Source: Arcicella lustrica | GTDB taxonomy: Bacteria; Bacteroidota; Bacteroidia; Cytophagales; Spirosomataceae | Direction of reading: 5' to 3' | Length of the DNA stretch: 64,000 nucleotides | Assembly (NCBI RefSeq): GCF_034930985.1 | Contig: NZ_JAYGIM010000008.1 | Span: forward strand, 124,001-188,000 | Shown: positions 51,302-61,900 of the stretch, piece by piece | Layout of the letters: the number at the start of each line of letters is the position of its first letter | How positions within the stretch are numbered: the stretch's first letter is position 1 | Position numbers and translations under genes: made by a program | The notes under the pieces: generated by a model | Seen by the model: only the letters and a program-made list of their open reading frames with translations | The model's database searches: none | What the model was told of the DNA's origin: nothing

Positions 51302-52888
51302 ATGGCTGGAATGAAAGAAACGCCCCGTCAGAAGATGATTGGGATGATGTATTTAGTGCTAACAGCTCTACTTGCTTTACAAGTAAGCGATGCACTTTTA
51401 CAAAAATTTGTACTATTAAATAATAGCTTAGAAGTTGCAAACAGCTCGGCTGTTCAAAAAAATAATCAAACTGTTGAAGGAATTAAGGCAAAAGTAAACG
51501 ATTCGCCTAATCCTGCTCAATATGCAGATATCATCAAGCAAGCTCAAGAAGTACGTAAACTTTCGGATGTGATGGTTGGTGAGTTAGATGATTTAAAAAA
51601 TACGATTATTGAGAAAAGTGGCGGTATTGATCCTGAAACAGGTACTTATGTCGGTATGAAAGAAACCGAAAAGGTATATGAAGTAATGATTGGTGGTAAA
51701 AAAGACGGCTTGGCTTATGGCTTAAAAACAAAGCTTGATAATTTTGTCACTAAAATTGCAAGTTATGGTGATAAAAACACCAAATTTGAACCACTCGCTC
51801 TCTCTGGAAAAGAAGACCCAGCAGTAGCCAAAGATGCCAATAATAAAAATAAGGATTTTGCTGAATTGAATTTTGCTGAAACGCCAGTACCTGCTGCTTT
51901 AGCGACTTTAAGTCAAAAACAATCTGAAATTCGTCGTTATGAAAGTACAGTTTTAGGGCAATTGGCCGAAAAAGTAGGGATTAAAGACGTTAAGTTTGAC
52001 AAAATCTTAGCAATGGTTTCTGCAAAATCTAATACAGTAGTTGCTGGGATGGATTACGAAGCAGAAATGTTTATTGCAGCTTATTCAAGTGGAATTACGC
52101 CAAGAATGAGTTTCAATGGAGCTGGAGTACCGGTTAGAGATGGTAAAGGACAAATTAAGTTTAAAGCTCAAGGTGGTCAATACGATAGCCGTGGACTTTC
52201 AAAGAAAACTTATTCAGCAAGTATTTCATTTAATGGACCGAATGGAGCTGAGACAAGAACAATTAATGGTGAATATTTCGTTTTAAAACCAACTTATAAT
52301 ATTGAAGCTGGAAGTTTACCTCCATTGTATTTAGGTTGTGCCAATAAATTAAGTATTGTTAGCCCAGGATTAGGTGCTTTATGGCAACCAAGTTTCAGTG
52401 CAAATGGAGCAGAAGTCATTGCAGCAGGTAGCGGAAAAGTTACAGTTGTACCAAATGCTGCTTCAGTAGAATTGAATATCAATAATGGTGGTATTTTATT
52501 AGGAACAGAGAAGTTCAGAGTAAGAAGAGTTCCAAAACCAGAAGTGAAAGTATATGGTGGTGGTGGTGAACTGGATGAAAAACGTGGTGCAAGTGCAAGT
52601 GGTTTAAGAAGTATTGATGTTAGGGCAATCGCCGATGAATCATTCAAAGCAACGAATCCAGAAGATGCTCAATACCGAGTTTCAGAAGTTTACATAGCAT
52701 TAGCAAGAGGCTCAAAGAAAGTTGCAGACCTTACATTACAAGGTGGTGGGAATATTAGTACTTTAGCACAGAGTGCCCAAGCTGGAGACCGTTATTATAT
52801 AGAAATAAAAGCTGTTCAACGAAAAAACTTTAAGGGTACAATAGAAACCATCCCCTTTAATATAATAAAGAATATTCCGTTAAACTAG
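51302..52888 (+). CDS. gldM: Gliding motility protein GldM (T9SS motor stator/shaft)
   Basis: A 528-residue inner membrane protein: short cytoplasmic start, one helix (about 12-31, MIGMMYLVLTALLALQVSD), then a periplasmic rod of four domains that meets the GldK-GldN ring. The opening KETPRQKMIGMMYLVLTALL is the family hallmark. Domain 1 is helical (35-225); the following domains are beta-rich with recurrent glycine turns (GGQYDSRGLSKKTYSASI, VYGGGGELDEKRGASASGL). Length is close to the roughly 515 residues of the F. johnsoniae protein. It transmits rotation or torque from GldL to the outer membrane parts. Ninety-four bases after gldL, no terminator between. Confidence 0.95.
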   Translation: MAGMKETPRQKMIGMMYLVLTALLALQVSDALLQKFVLLNNSLEVANSSAVQKNNQTVEGIKAKVNDSPNPAQYADIIKQAQEVRKLSDVMVGELDDLKNTIIEKSGGIDPETGTYVGMKETEKVYEVMIGGKKDGLAYGLKTKLDNFVTKIASYGDKNTKFEPLALSGKEDPAVAKDANNKNKDFAELNFAETPVPAALATLSQKQSEIRRYESTVLGQLAEKVGIKDVKFDKILAMVSAKSNTVVAGMDYEAEMFIAAYSSGITPRMSFNGAGVPVRDGKGQIKFKAQGGQYDSRGLSKKTYSASISFNGPNGAETRTINGEYFVLKPTYNIEAGSLPPLYLGCANKLSIVSPGLGALWQPSFSANGAEVIAAGSGKVTVVPNAASVELNINNGGILLGTEKFRVRRVPKPEVKVYGGGGELDEKRGASASGLRSIDVRAIADESFKATNPEDAQYRVSEVYIALARGSKKVADLTLQGGGNISTLAQSAQAGDRYYIEIKAVQRKNFKGTIETIPFNIIKNIPLN

Positions 52889-52990
52889 TATATTTTTGAC
52901 AGAGTTGACTGTGTTCAAAATATATTAGCTATAAGTTTACAAGTATTTGATAATCAAGCTTAACGTAAAACTTATAATGATATTAACATT

Positions 52991-53893
52991 ATGAAAAATT
53001 TAATCAAAATTACCGGAGCAATCGTTTTTAGTCTGGCTTCTTGTTTACTAGCAACAGCACAAGAGAAAGACAATAGAGGCAAAAATCCAGATTCAGTTCG
53101 TCCGATAGACGATTCCAACATCATGTGGAAGATGCGTTTGTGGAGAAGAATGGATTTGAATGAAAAACAAAATCAGCCTTTTTTCTCTAAAGGAAACGAG
53201 ATTACTAAATATTTAATGGAATGGGTTCAAAGTGGGGTTTTACAGCCTTACAGAAACGATTCTTTAAAGACTAAAATCTCTAAAGAAGAATTTTTAAAGA
53301 ATCTTGTCATAGAAAACTCTATTGGAGACAATGCCCTTTCTGATGCTGAAAAAGCAGCAGGTTTTGGAGCAGAAGGTGCTGCAGCAGCTGGTACTGACGA
53401 TGGTTGGGGTGATACTAAACCTGCTACAGGTAATGCGGCTCAAGCTTCTTCAACCGCTAAAAATACAAGTGGTACAGGAGATTTATACTTCGCAAAAGAA
53501 CTTTCTATCATAGAAATCAGAGAAGATGCTATTTTTGATAAACAACGTTCTCGTTTGTATTATGATATTCAGTCTATTACAATCATTATACCTGCCAACA
53601 AAACAGCTGCAGGTTTTGATAAGACTGTTGCTTCATTCAAGTATAAAGATTTAGACAAGTTATTCAGAAGTAACCCAAATTGTATCTGGTATAATTCTCA
53701 GAACGAAGCACAACATAAAAACATGGCAGATGCTTTCGATTTAAGATTATTCCATGCAAGACTTACAAAGAAAGGGAATCCAGAAGATAAAAGTTTAGAT
53801 GAATTCTATGGTGGTGAAAAACAAGGTTTGATTCAATCTCAACAATTAGAGTATAAATTGATGGAAATGGAACATAATCTTTGGGAATATTAA
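52991..53893 (+). CDS. gldN: Gliding motility / T9SS protein GldN (PorN)
   Basis: A 300-residue periplasmic protein with signal peptide MKNLIKITGAIVFSLASCLL (cleaved near ATAQ). RPIDDSNIMWKMRLWRRMDL and EKQNQPFFSKGNEITKYLM mark the family's N-terminal half, LYFAKELSIIEIREDAIFDK and SRLYYDIQSITIIIP the C-terminal half. PorN pairs with the lipoprotein PorK in the ring above the motor. Residues about 122-160 form an Ala/Gly/Thr-rich, low-complexity linker (GAEGAAAAGTDDGWGD, then NAAQASSTAKNTSGTG) between the halves, probably flexible. Last gene of the operon, followed by a 28-bp perfect hairpin. Confidence 0.94.
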   Translation: MKNLIKITGAIVFSLASCLLATAQEKDNRGKNPDSVRPIDDSNIMWKMRLWRRMDLNEKQNQPFFSKGNEITKYLMEWVQSGVLQPYRNDSLKTKISKEEFLKNLVIENSIGDNALSDAEKAAGFGAEGAAAAGTDDGWGDTKPATGNAAQASSTAKNTSGTGDLYFAKELSIIEIREDAIFDKQRSRLYYDIQSITIIIPANKTAAGFDKTVASFKYKDLDKLFRSNPNCIWYNSQNEAQHKNMADAFDLRLFHARLTKKGNPEDKSLDEFYGGEKQGLIQSQQLEYKLMEMEHNLWEY

Positions 53894-53900
53894 TCCAAAA

Positions 53901-53957
53901 TTGAATACATAAAAAAAGCGAGTGGAAATTTTCCACTCGCTTTTTTTATGTATTCAA
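53901..53957. terminator. Bidirectional terminator between gldN and xylA
   Basis: Perfect 28-base arms (53901-53928 and 53930-53957) containing GCGAGTGG / CCACTCGC and seven A / seven T. T-runs on both strands, so it ends gldN (+) and xylA (-). Confidence 0.9.
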
Positions 53958-53962
53958 TCAGA

Positions 53963-55294
53963 CTAGATAAATTGATTGATGATATTTTCAAACAATTCTT
54001 GCTTACCGCTAGTCGCTTTAGGTTCTCCTACTTCAAAAGCATAATTTCTTAAATCTTCTAAAGATAATTTACCAGCTTCGTATTCAGCACCTTTTCCACT
54101 ATCAAAAGAAGCGTAACGATCTTTACGCAATTTCTTGTAAGATGATTTTTCTAAAATATTATCAGCAATTACTAATGCACGTGCAAAAGCATCCATACCA
54201 CCGATATGAGCTAAGAAAATATCTTCTAAATCAGTTGAATTTCTACGTGTCTTAGCATCAAAATTGATACCTCCTTGGGTAATTCCACCTGCTTCTAAAA
54301 TAATTAACATAGACTCAGCTAATTCATTCAAATTAGTAGGGAATTGGTCAGTATCCCATCCGTTTTGATAATCTCCACGGTTGGCATCCATACTTCCTAA
54401 CATATTGTTATCAGCAGCAACTTGTAATTCATGCTGGAAAGTATGCCCAGCCAAAGTAGCGTGGTTTACTTCTAAATTCAACATAAAGTCATTTTCTAAA
54501 CCATATTCTTTCAAGAAGCCGATTACAGTAGCTGAGTCAAAATCATATTGGTGTTTCGTTGGTTCACATGGTTTTGGTTCGATGAAGAATTTACCTGTAA
54601 AACCATTTTTACGAGCATAGTCACGAGACATCGTAAGAAATTTACCAAGATGTGCTAACTCACGCTTCATATCAGTATTCAATAAAGTCATATATCCTTC
54701 ACGACCTCCCCAGAACACATAATTTTCTCCGCCTAAAGCAATTGTTGCATCTATAGCATTTTTCACTTGAGTACCAGCATGAGCTAATACAGAGAAATCA
54801 GGGTTTGTTGAAGCCCCATTCATATAACGTGGATTAGAAAATACATTGGCAGTACCCCATAATAATTTCACGCCACTTGCAGCTTGTTTTTGTTTTGCAT
54901 AATCAACAATAGCCTGCATATTACTTTCATATTCTGACAAAGAGCTTCCTTCATCAACTAAATCAATATCATGAAAACAATAGTATGGTGCACCAATTTT
55001 AGTAATGAATTCAAAAGCAGCATCCATTTTATCCTTCGCTCTTCCTACAATTTCATTTTTTGCATCCCAAGGAAATACTTTTGTACCTGGACCAAATGGG
55101 TCAGCGCCAGTTCCACAGAAAGTATGCCAATAAGCAATTGCAAAACGCATTTGCTCTTTCATTGTTTTTCCTGCAATAATACGATTTTCATCATACCATT
55201 TGAATGCTAAAGGATTATCAGATTCTTTTCCTTCAAACTGTATTTTACCAATTCCTGCGAAATACTCTTTGTCGCCTAATGTGATGTTTGCCAT
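53963..55294 (-). CDS. xylA: Xylose isomerase
   Basis: A 443-residue cytoplasmic metalloenzyme (group II) that turns D-xylose into D-xylulose. Motifs: YYCFHDIDL with catalytic His108 and Asp111, VFWGGREGY (about 193-201), FIEPKPCEPTKHQYD with metal ligand Glu239 and Lys241, and NHATLAGHTFQHEL. Length is normal for the long form. Monocistronic with its own promoter; no xylulokinase or xylose transporter gene is near, although a SusC/SusD pair lies 1.8 kb away. Some homologues act on glucose or other aldoses. Confidence 0.97.
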   Translation of the reverse strand: MANITLGDKEYFAGIGKIQFEGKESDNPLAFKWYDENRIIAGKTMKEQMRFAIAYWHTFCGTGADPFGPGTKVFPWDAKNEIVGRAKDKMDAAFEFITKIGAPYYCFHDIDLVDEGSSLSEYESNMQAIVDYAKQKQAASGVKLLWGTANVFSNPRYMNGASTNPDFSVLAHAGTQVKNAIDATIALGGENYVFWGGREGYMTLLNTDMKRELAHLGKFLTMSRDYARKNGFTGKFFIEPKPCEPTKHQYDFDSATVIGFLKEYGLENDFMLNLEVNHATLAGHTFQHELQVAADNNMLGSMDANRGDYQNGWDTDQFPTNLNELAESMLIILEAGGITQGGINFDAKTRRNSTDLEDIFLAHIGGMDAFARALVIADNILEKSSYKKLRKDRYASFDSGKGAEYEAGKLSLEDLRNYAFEVGEPKATSGKQELFENIINQFI

Positions 55295-55367
55295 TGTCTT
55301 TGTTATTGATTGTTTAATTTGTTTAGTCAGTAAATTATGTGTTCTATACTGTTCTATAAATTTAATG

Positions 55368-55397
55368 CAAAAATACTATTACATCTATGAAACACAA
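55368..55397 (-). promoter_or_regulatory. xylA promoter
   Basis: Read on the - strand: TTG (55395-55397), 19 bases, TATTTTTG (55368-55375), a full match to the Bacteroidota consensus, 74 bases before xylA. Confidence 0.6.
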
Positions 55398-55707
55398 AAA
55401 ATGTTTGCTATAATTTGAAATTATTTTTGTTAACGACAATACATTTTCTTAAATCTTGTTAAAAATGGTAATAATTGGAATTTAAACATCTTTCAATTGA
55501 TTGTAATTAAAATAGTCTAATTTAAATTTCAAACAACTTACAATCAACAAAGTGCAATTATACAATCAAATAGTTATATTAAATTAATTTTAAAGCCATG
55601 TTTATGAAAAATCGTCATCGTATTAAAACAGATAAAGTATTGAAAAATATATACTTTAGTACTTACCCTAATAAGTAAGCTAATCTGTAATATGATATAG
55701 TTTTTCG

Positions 55708-55715
55708 TAACTTTG
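55708..55715 (+). promoter_or_regulatory. Possible -7 element for the mannosyltransferase gene
   Basis: TAACTTTG fits TAnnTTTG, 37 bases before the start; the position for TTG holds CTG. Confidence 0.4.
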
Positions 55716-55751
55716 TATTAATATTAAATTTTAACCTTCTAATATTCCATA

Positions 55752-56498
55752 ATGATCTCTCGTCTTGTAATTATACCGACATACAACGAAATTGAAAATA
55801 TTGAAGCCATTGTCCGTAAAGTAATGAGTTTAGAACCAAGTTTCGATTTACTAATCGTTGATGATGGTTCACCTGACGGCACAGCAATTAAAGTAAAAGA
55901 ATTACAAGAAGAGTTTGGGCTAAGTAGATTGCATTTACAAGAAAGAAAAGGGAAACTCGGTTTGGGTACAGCTTATATTCATGGATTCAAATATGCTCTT
56001 GCCAATAATTATGAGTATATTTTTGAAATGGATGCTGATTTTTCACATAACCCTGAAGATCTCGTTAAACTTTACGACGCTTGTGTAAATGGTGGTTCTG
56101 ATATGGCGATAGGCTCTCGATATGTGAGTGGTGTAAACGTTGTAAATTGGCCAATGGGAAGAGTTTTAATGTCATACTTCGCTGGATATTATGTTCGCTT
56201 TATCACAGGGATGTCTATTATGGACGTTACAGCTGGGTTTAAATGCTATCATTCAAAAGTACTTAAAACCATCAATTTAGATACCATTAAATTTGTAGGC
56301 TATGCTTTTCAAGTAGAAATGAAGTTTACTGCTTGGAAATATGGGTTTAAAATTGCTGAAATACCTATCATTTTTACCGATAGAACAAAAGGCGTTTCAA
56401 AAATGTCTGCTAATATTTTTAAAGAAGCTATTTTAGGAGTAATTGAAATGAAAATTAATAGTTTTTTCAAAAAATATCATCGCAAAGAAATTAACTGA
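55752..56498 (+). CDS. Polyprenol monophosphomannose synthase (dolichyl-phosphate mannosyltransferase-like)
   Basis: A 248-residue GT2 enzyme that moves mannose (or another hexose) from a nucleotide sugar to a polyprenyl phosphate on the cytoplasmic face. VIIPTYNEIENIEAIVRKV opens the fold, LLIVDDGSPDGT binds the nucleotide, EMDADFSHNPEDL carries the DAD metal motif (about 93-105), GSRYVSGVNVVNWPMGRVL and DVTAGFKCYHSKVL follow, all typical of DPM1-like proteins. No transmembrane tail, so it is the DPM1-only form. The lipid-linked sugar would feed protein O-glycosylation or lipid A/LPS work outside. Fourteen bases upstream of the HemJ-like gene, same operon. Confidence 0.92.
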   Translation: MISRLVIIPTYNEIENIEAIVRKVMSLEPSFDLLIVDDGSPDGTAIKVKELQEEFGLSRLHLQERKGKLGLGTAYIHGFKYALANNYEYIFEMDADFSHNPEDLVKLYDACVNGGSDMAIGSRYVSGVNVVNWPMGRVLMSYFAGYYVRFITGMSIMDVTAGFKCYHSKVLKTINLDTIKFVGYAFQVEMKFTAWKYGFKIAEIPIIFTDRTKGVSKMSANIFKEAILGVIEMKINSFFKKYHRKEIN

Positions 56499-56512
56499 AA
56501 ATGATATAAGTA

Positions 56513-57058
56513 ATGGAATATAATCATATCAAAGCAATACATATCATTTTTGTAACTAGTTGGTTTGCCGGGCTTTTCTATTTACCTCGATTATTTGTAT
56601 ATCAAACTGAAGCCAACGAAAAACCAGAAATTGAAAGGCAAATTCTACAAAAAGAGTACAAGCGAATGCAAAAAGTACTTTTTAATGCCATCATGGTGCC
56701 AGCAATGTGGCTAACAATTATTTCTGGTACAACAATGATTTACTGGTTATGGTGGGATAGTTTTGCATCACAAGCTTGGTTACATTTAAAGTTAAGTTTT
56801 GTAATAGGTTTAGTTTTTTATCATTTCTATTGTCGAAAAATAATCTTAGAATTACGAAATGATAAATATAGATTTACAGGTTTTCAATTAAGGTTATTTA
56901 ATGAAATTGCTACCATCTTTTTATTCGCTATTGTATTTTTAGTCGTTTTAAAGAATACCGTTGATTGGATTTGGGGGATTTTAGGGTTAATTCTATTCGC
57001 TATTATTATTATGTCTGCTGTTAGAATCGTTAAGTCAATCAGAGAAAAAACGAAATAA
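56513..57058 (+). CDS. hemJ: HemJ/CopD-family membrane protein (protoporphyrinogen oxidase-like)
   Basis: A 181-residue integral membrane protein with four or five helices. It matches HemJ: YNHIKAIHIIFVTSWFAGLFYLPRLFVYQ has the conserved first helix (residues 4-32) with His10, a likely haem ligand, and ASQAWLHLKLSFV carries the second conserved His and Lys. HemJ oxidises protoporphyrinogen IX to protoporphyrin IX when HemG and HemY are absent. Alternative: a related CopD-family protein without this activity, but length and motifs favour HemJ. Operon with the upstream mannosyltransferase gene; a terminator follows. Confidence 0.88.
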   Translation: MEYNHIKAIHIIFVTSWFAGLFYLPRLFVYQTEANEKPEIERQILQKEYKRMQKVLFNAIMVPAMWLTIISGTTMIYWLWWDSFASQAWLHLKLSFVIGLVFYHFYCRKIILELRNDKYRFTGFQLRLFNEIATIFLFAIVFLVVLKNTVDWIWGILGLILFAIIIMSAVRIVKSIREKTK

Positions 57059-57066
57059 AGCATATT

Positions 57067-57107
57067 AAAAAATAAGCGGATGGCAAATTGCCATCCGCTT
57101 ATTTTTT
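57067..57107. terminator. Bidirectional terminator between hemJ and susD
   Basis: Perfect 20-base arms (57067-57086 and 57088-57107) with GCGGATGGCAA / TTGCCATCCGC and A/T runs on both ends. Confidence 0.9.
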
Positions 57108-57128
57108 TAATAATATTCCTACTATAGA

Positions 57129-58871
57129 TTAATATCCAGGATTTTGTTTTAAAATATCTTTTCCTTGAATATCAATTTGTGTTTGTGGGATTGGCATGTA
57201 TTCGCTCTTTCCTGTAGTAAATTTAGCACCACCAAACATTGTACTCAATACTTTAGCTTCGTTAGCTAAATAAGCATTTAAAGTACTTTCAGCGATACCC
57301 CAACGTACTAAGTCAAAGAAACGGTGACCTTCACCCGATAACTCTAATTTACGTTCAAAACGAACAGCTGTACGAGCAGCATTTTTATCAGTCCAAGGAG
57401 TATCATAAGTTCCGATTACATATTTTGCAGCTGGTGCACCATTTTTTGTAACCCATGAAGCTTTATTAGCAGCTCTTGTACGAATCATATTTACATACTC
57501 TTGTGCTTTTGCTAAAGAACCAACTTCAACTTCAGCTTCAGCAGCCATCAATAAAATATCTGCATAACGAAGAATTGTATAGTTCATTACAGAGTAACCT
57601 CTTGTCCAACCACTACCATCGGTTAATGTATTTTCTTGAGACTTGTAATAAACATATTTTTTAGTTGAGTATGGACCAGAATAAGGTTGAGAACGAATCC
57701 AATCTTTACCTGGGTGCTCTTTCCAATCCAAATAAGGAATACCACGACGACCAACAGAGTGATCTAAACGAGGGTCAAGGTTTCCAGCATCTGGAGTAAA
57801 TGCGTCTTTAGATTCAACACCGTAATCATTTTTAACGGCATTAGCTGCGCTATTATATGAATTATCTAATAATGGTAAACCATTTGCATCTGTACGGAAC
57901 GAGTTCACTAAATCAAAACTTGGGGCAAAGAAACCACAACAGTTACCAGGACCATCAGCACCAGTATTATATGGATAGTTCAAAACATCATAAGAGTTTG
58001 AGTTTGAAACATCACCAGTATTCATTGAAGTTTGTGTTGCAAAAATTGATTCTTCATGATTATCGTTAGCAGCATTATAAATTTGTGCATAATTCGATAC
58101 CAAACCATATTTTTTGCCATTTGTAGTTTTACCATTAGCAATGATTAAATCAAACAAAGCTTTAGCTTCTGCATACTTCTTTTCAAACATATAAGCTTTA
58201 GCTAAATAAGAAGCTGCTGCCCATTTATTTGCTCTACCTGCAGCACCTTGTGTTTCAGGTAAGTTATCATAAGCAAATTTAAAATCAGCTTCAATTTTGC
58301 TCCATAAATCTGCAGTGTTAGTCACTTTTTCAATACCTGTTCCATAATCAACGGTTTCGTCAATAAAAGGAGCATTGTTGAATATCTTTTTCAATTCGAA
58401 ATAGAAGTGACCTCTGATAAATCTTGCTTCACCGATGATTCTTTTCTTATCAGCATCAGTTAAAGCTGTTGAACCAGTAGCTAATCTAATTGTAGCATTT
58501 GCTCTACTAATACCTTCGTATTTAGCATTCCAAGTACCATTAAACTCTCCGTTAGTAGGGTCAGCCTCATAACGTTGAATTGGGTTAATAGCAGAAAAGT
58601 CACCAGGGTCAGTTCCTTTATTGGCATCACCTCCTAAAATACTTCCAAATACCCAGTTATTTGGTCCAGCTAATTGCGTAAATCCTTTACCCAACATCAT
58701 CGAGTAAGCACCAAGTAAAGTTCCCTCTACACCTGCTGCGCTTGATAATTGGGCTACTCCTAGAGAACCTGTTGGAGCAACTTCCAAAAAGCTATCTTTG
58801 CAGGAGAATGTAATTGAAGCCACAGCAAACGTGGCAATCAAAGAATTCTTAAAATTGATAGTTGTTTTCAT
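57129..58871 (-). CDS. SusD/RagB-family nutrient-binding outer membrane lipoprotein
   Basis: A 580-residue lipoprotein with signal AVASITFSC (Cys24). SusD proteins cap the SusC barrel and bind the nutrient before import. Family signs: FLEVAPTGSLGVAQLSS-like start, IIGEARFIRGHFYFELKKIF (the ARFLRA-x-YYF pattern), ANKWAAASYLAKAYMFEKKY (TPR helix), YTILRYADILLMAAEAEVEV (the LRYADVLLMYAEA motif) and ELSGEGHRFFDLVRWG (the E-GxRFFDLVRW motif). All major motifs are intact. Second gene of a susC-susD pair, 114 bases downstream of susC. Nutrient unknown; polysaccharide or peptide. Confidence 0.95.
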   Translation of the reverse strand: MKTTINFKNSLIATFAVASITFSCKDSFLEVAPTGSLGVAQLSSAAGVEGTLLGAYSMMLGKGFTQLAGPNNWVFGSILGGDANKGTDPGDFSAINPIQRYEADPTNGEFNGTWNAKYEGISRANATIRLATGSTALTDADKKRIIGEARFIRGHFYFELKKIFNNAPFIDETVDYGTGIEKVTNTADLWSKIEADFKFAYDNLPETQGAAGRANKWAAASYLAKAYMFEKKYAEAKALFDLIIANGKTTNGKKYGLVSNYAQIYNAANDNHEESIFATQTSMNTGDVSNSNSYDVLNYPYNTGADGPGNCCGFFAPSFDLVNSFRTDANGLPLLDNSYNSAANAVKNDYGVESKDAFTPDAGNLDPRLDHSVGRRGIPYLDWKEHPGKDWIRSQPYSGPYSTKKYVYYKSQENTLTDGSGWTRGYSVMNYTILRYADILLMAAEAEVEVGSLAKAQEYVNMIRTRAANKASWVTKNGAPAAKYVIGTYDTPWTDKNAARTAVRFERKLELSGEGHRFFDLVRWGIAESTLNAYLANEAKVLSTMFGGAKFTTGKSEYMPIPQTQIDIQGKDILKQNPGY

Positions 58872-58985
58872 TTATTATATTTTTTTATAATTTTCTACTT
58901 GTTATTTCAAAAGAATTAACCTGAAAAAATTAATATAATGCTTTTATTATTAATTAATCATTTGCTGTAAATCAGCTATGATTTT

Positions 58986-61900
58986 TTAAAAAGTTAAGTT
59001 TAAACCTAAGTTGAAACCTCTTGATACTGGATAGTTACCAACATCAATACCGAAGTTAGTATCAACAGCACCACCAACACCTGGATCAAGACCTGAATAA
59101 GAAGTAATTGTGAAAATGTTTGTCACAGAACCACTTACTCTTGCTTTGCTAAGACCTAATTTAGAAATTAAAGCCTTTGGAAGCGTGTAGCCTACTGAGA
59201 TGTTTGTCATTCTTAAATAAGAACCATCTTCAACATACCATGAGTTTTCTGCACCGTTTGTACTGATGTTTGAAGCACTTTCCCAAATAGGAGCTTTTGC
59301 ATTATCACCTAAAGCTGGAGTCCATGATTCTTTAGCAATAGCACCTTTTCCTGAACCTTGGAATGAACCATAGAATGCAGTGTACCATTTAGACATATTG
59401 AAGATTTTGTTACCCAATGATGTATATAAATACGTTGAGAAATCCCATTGCTTATATTTTACATCTAAAGTAATACCACCTGTATAAACTGGAACTGGAT
59501 TACCTAAGAATGTTCTATCATCTGGAGTAATTTTTCCATCACCATTCACATCAACATATTTGAAACGACCAACTCCAGCACCTGTTTGAGTAGAATTTTT
59601 AGCTTCTTCAGCAGTTGCAAAGTAACCTGCTACTTTATATCCAAAGAAAGAAGAAATTGGTTGATCTACAGCATTTCTGATTGGGTTGATACCACGATAA
59701 GCAGCGCCACTAAAGAATTTAATTGATTCAGTTAATGAAGTAATTTTGTTACTTAAGAATGAACTGTTCCAAGTAATATCATACTTAACATCTTGTGAGA
59801 ATTTACCATGATTGATTAACTGAATATCAAGACCTTGGTTTCTCATACTAGCAATGTTCACAGAAGGAGCAGATGCTAATACACCAACAACTCCAGGAAT
59901 AGGTACTTGATATAATAAATCTTTAGTATCTTTTCTCCAGAAATCAATTACTGCTTCTAACTTACCATTCAAGAATGTTGCATCAATACCAATGTTAGTG
60001 GTTGTACTTGTTTCCCATTTAGCATTGTTATTACCAATACGAGTTCTGTAGTATCCTTCATCAGCACCGTTGTTAGTACCTGAAATTGGATAATATGAAT
60101 TACCTTTACTTGAACCAAACAATGAGTATTGGTTACTTGGATCTACTGGGTTAGAGTTACCCATTTGTCCCCAACCTCCACGGATTTTTAAATCTGTAAT
60201 GAATGGAATTTCTTTCATGAAATCTTCACTACTCATACGCCAAGCAGCAGAGAACGCAGGGAATACACCATAACGGTTGTTTGCACCAAATCTTGAAGAA
60301 CCATCACGACGAACTACAGCAGATAAATAATATTTATCTTGTAAGCTATAATCTACTTTAGAGAATAATGAATAGAAGTTAATACCGCTGAATAAACCAG
60401 AGTTTACTTGTGGGTTTTGAACTTTACTCAAGTTTACGTAGTCTAAATCTGTTGAGAATGGGTTGATACCTGAACCTGAAATTTGTCTTCCTTTACCAGT
60501 GTTCAAAGCTTCAATACCAGCTAAAGCACTAATTGAATGACTACCAAATTTCGCCTTATAAGCAGCAGTGTTTGTAAATACCCACGAGAAGTTAAATCCA
60601 GAACCTTCGCTGAAGCTGTTGTTACCTTCTGGCTCAGAGTCTCCAAGGTATTTATAACCATAATCTTTGAAATAATAGCTATTAAACTGACCACCAATGC
60701 TTGAACGTAATGTCAAGTTTGCAATAGGATCTACTTCAATGTAAACGTTACCAAAGCCATTAGCATTAAAATTATTATCGTTGGTATTGTTATTCTTTAA
60801 TTGTCTAACTGGGTTTCTTGGGTTGTTAAAACCACCAGCTTTAGTACTTGCAAAATTTCCTAATTCATCATAAACTGGGATGATACTTGGCATACGATAA
60901 GCAGCTAAGATTGGAGATTCATCTTGAGCAATACCCAAACCATTTGTAGCACCAGATTGCCCTAATACTGAACGATAAGTAAATTGTAAGTTTTCACCAA
61001 TTCTTACTCTTTTACCTAAATCAAATTCTGAGTTAGCTCTGAAACTATATCTTTTGAAACCGTTAGTAATCAAAATACCATCTTGTTGTTGAGCAGAAAG
61101 ACCGAAGTAATAACGACCATTTTCTGTTCCACCACTGAAACCAAGGCTATGTCTCATCAAAGGAGCAGATCTAGTAATTTCTTTATACCAGTTTGTTCCA
61201 GCCATGTTTGGTTTAATCAAGAACACGCCATAAGGATCTGCTTGAGCTGCAGCTTTAACAGCAGCTAAATCTACAGTACCATAAACACCACTCTGACCAT
61301 TTGCATATAAATAGTTAGGAATTGTAGCCGTTTCACCATTACCATATTGTGGGTGTTTCAAACCATTAGCCCATTCAGTTGGGTTAGCTGTACGAGACAA
61401 ACCATTGGCAATGTTAGTGTTGATTTGTGCAATTTTAGTCCAATCAGCTTCTTCTTGAGGAGTCAAGTTTTTAGGAGCACCAGCAGCGTTAGGGTCAGTT
61501 ACACCATAAACACCGTCATAAGTAACTTCCATTTTTCTAGCTTTCTTAGTACCTCTTTTAGTTACGTAAACGATTACACCGTTTGCAGCACGAGCACCAT
61601 AGATAGAAGCAGCAGCAGCATCTTTCAATACTGTAGTTGATTCAATATCATTTGGAGAAAGGAAATCTGTAGATTGTACAGGAACTCCATCAACTACATA
61701 AAGAGGATCGTTAGAACCCGCAGGTCCGATTGAACCAAATCCACGAACACGAATAATTGAACTTGTTCCTGGCTGTCCGTTTGTAATTAAAGTAACACCT
61801 GATACACGTCCTTGTAATTGTTGTTCAACGTTACCAGAAGGAACTACTTGTAAATCTTTTGCTTTAACAGTAGCAACAGCAGCAGTTGATTCTTTTTTGT

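Larger units (their letters stand above)
55295..55751. other. Intergenic region of 457 bases between divergent genes
   Basis: Contains the xylA promoter at its left and a -7-like site for the mannosyltransferase gene at its right. In the middle a 26-codon basic ORF (ATG 55598, stop ends 55678) is visible but has no other support. The rest is AT-rich without recognised features. Confidence 0.55.

Noticed and set aside
55598..55678. A 26-codon basic ORF between xylA and the mannosyltransferase gene.
   Set aside because: Short, AT-driven Lys/Asn composition, no promoter that fits and no recognisable family; kept only as a note in the intergenic entry.
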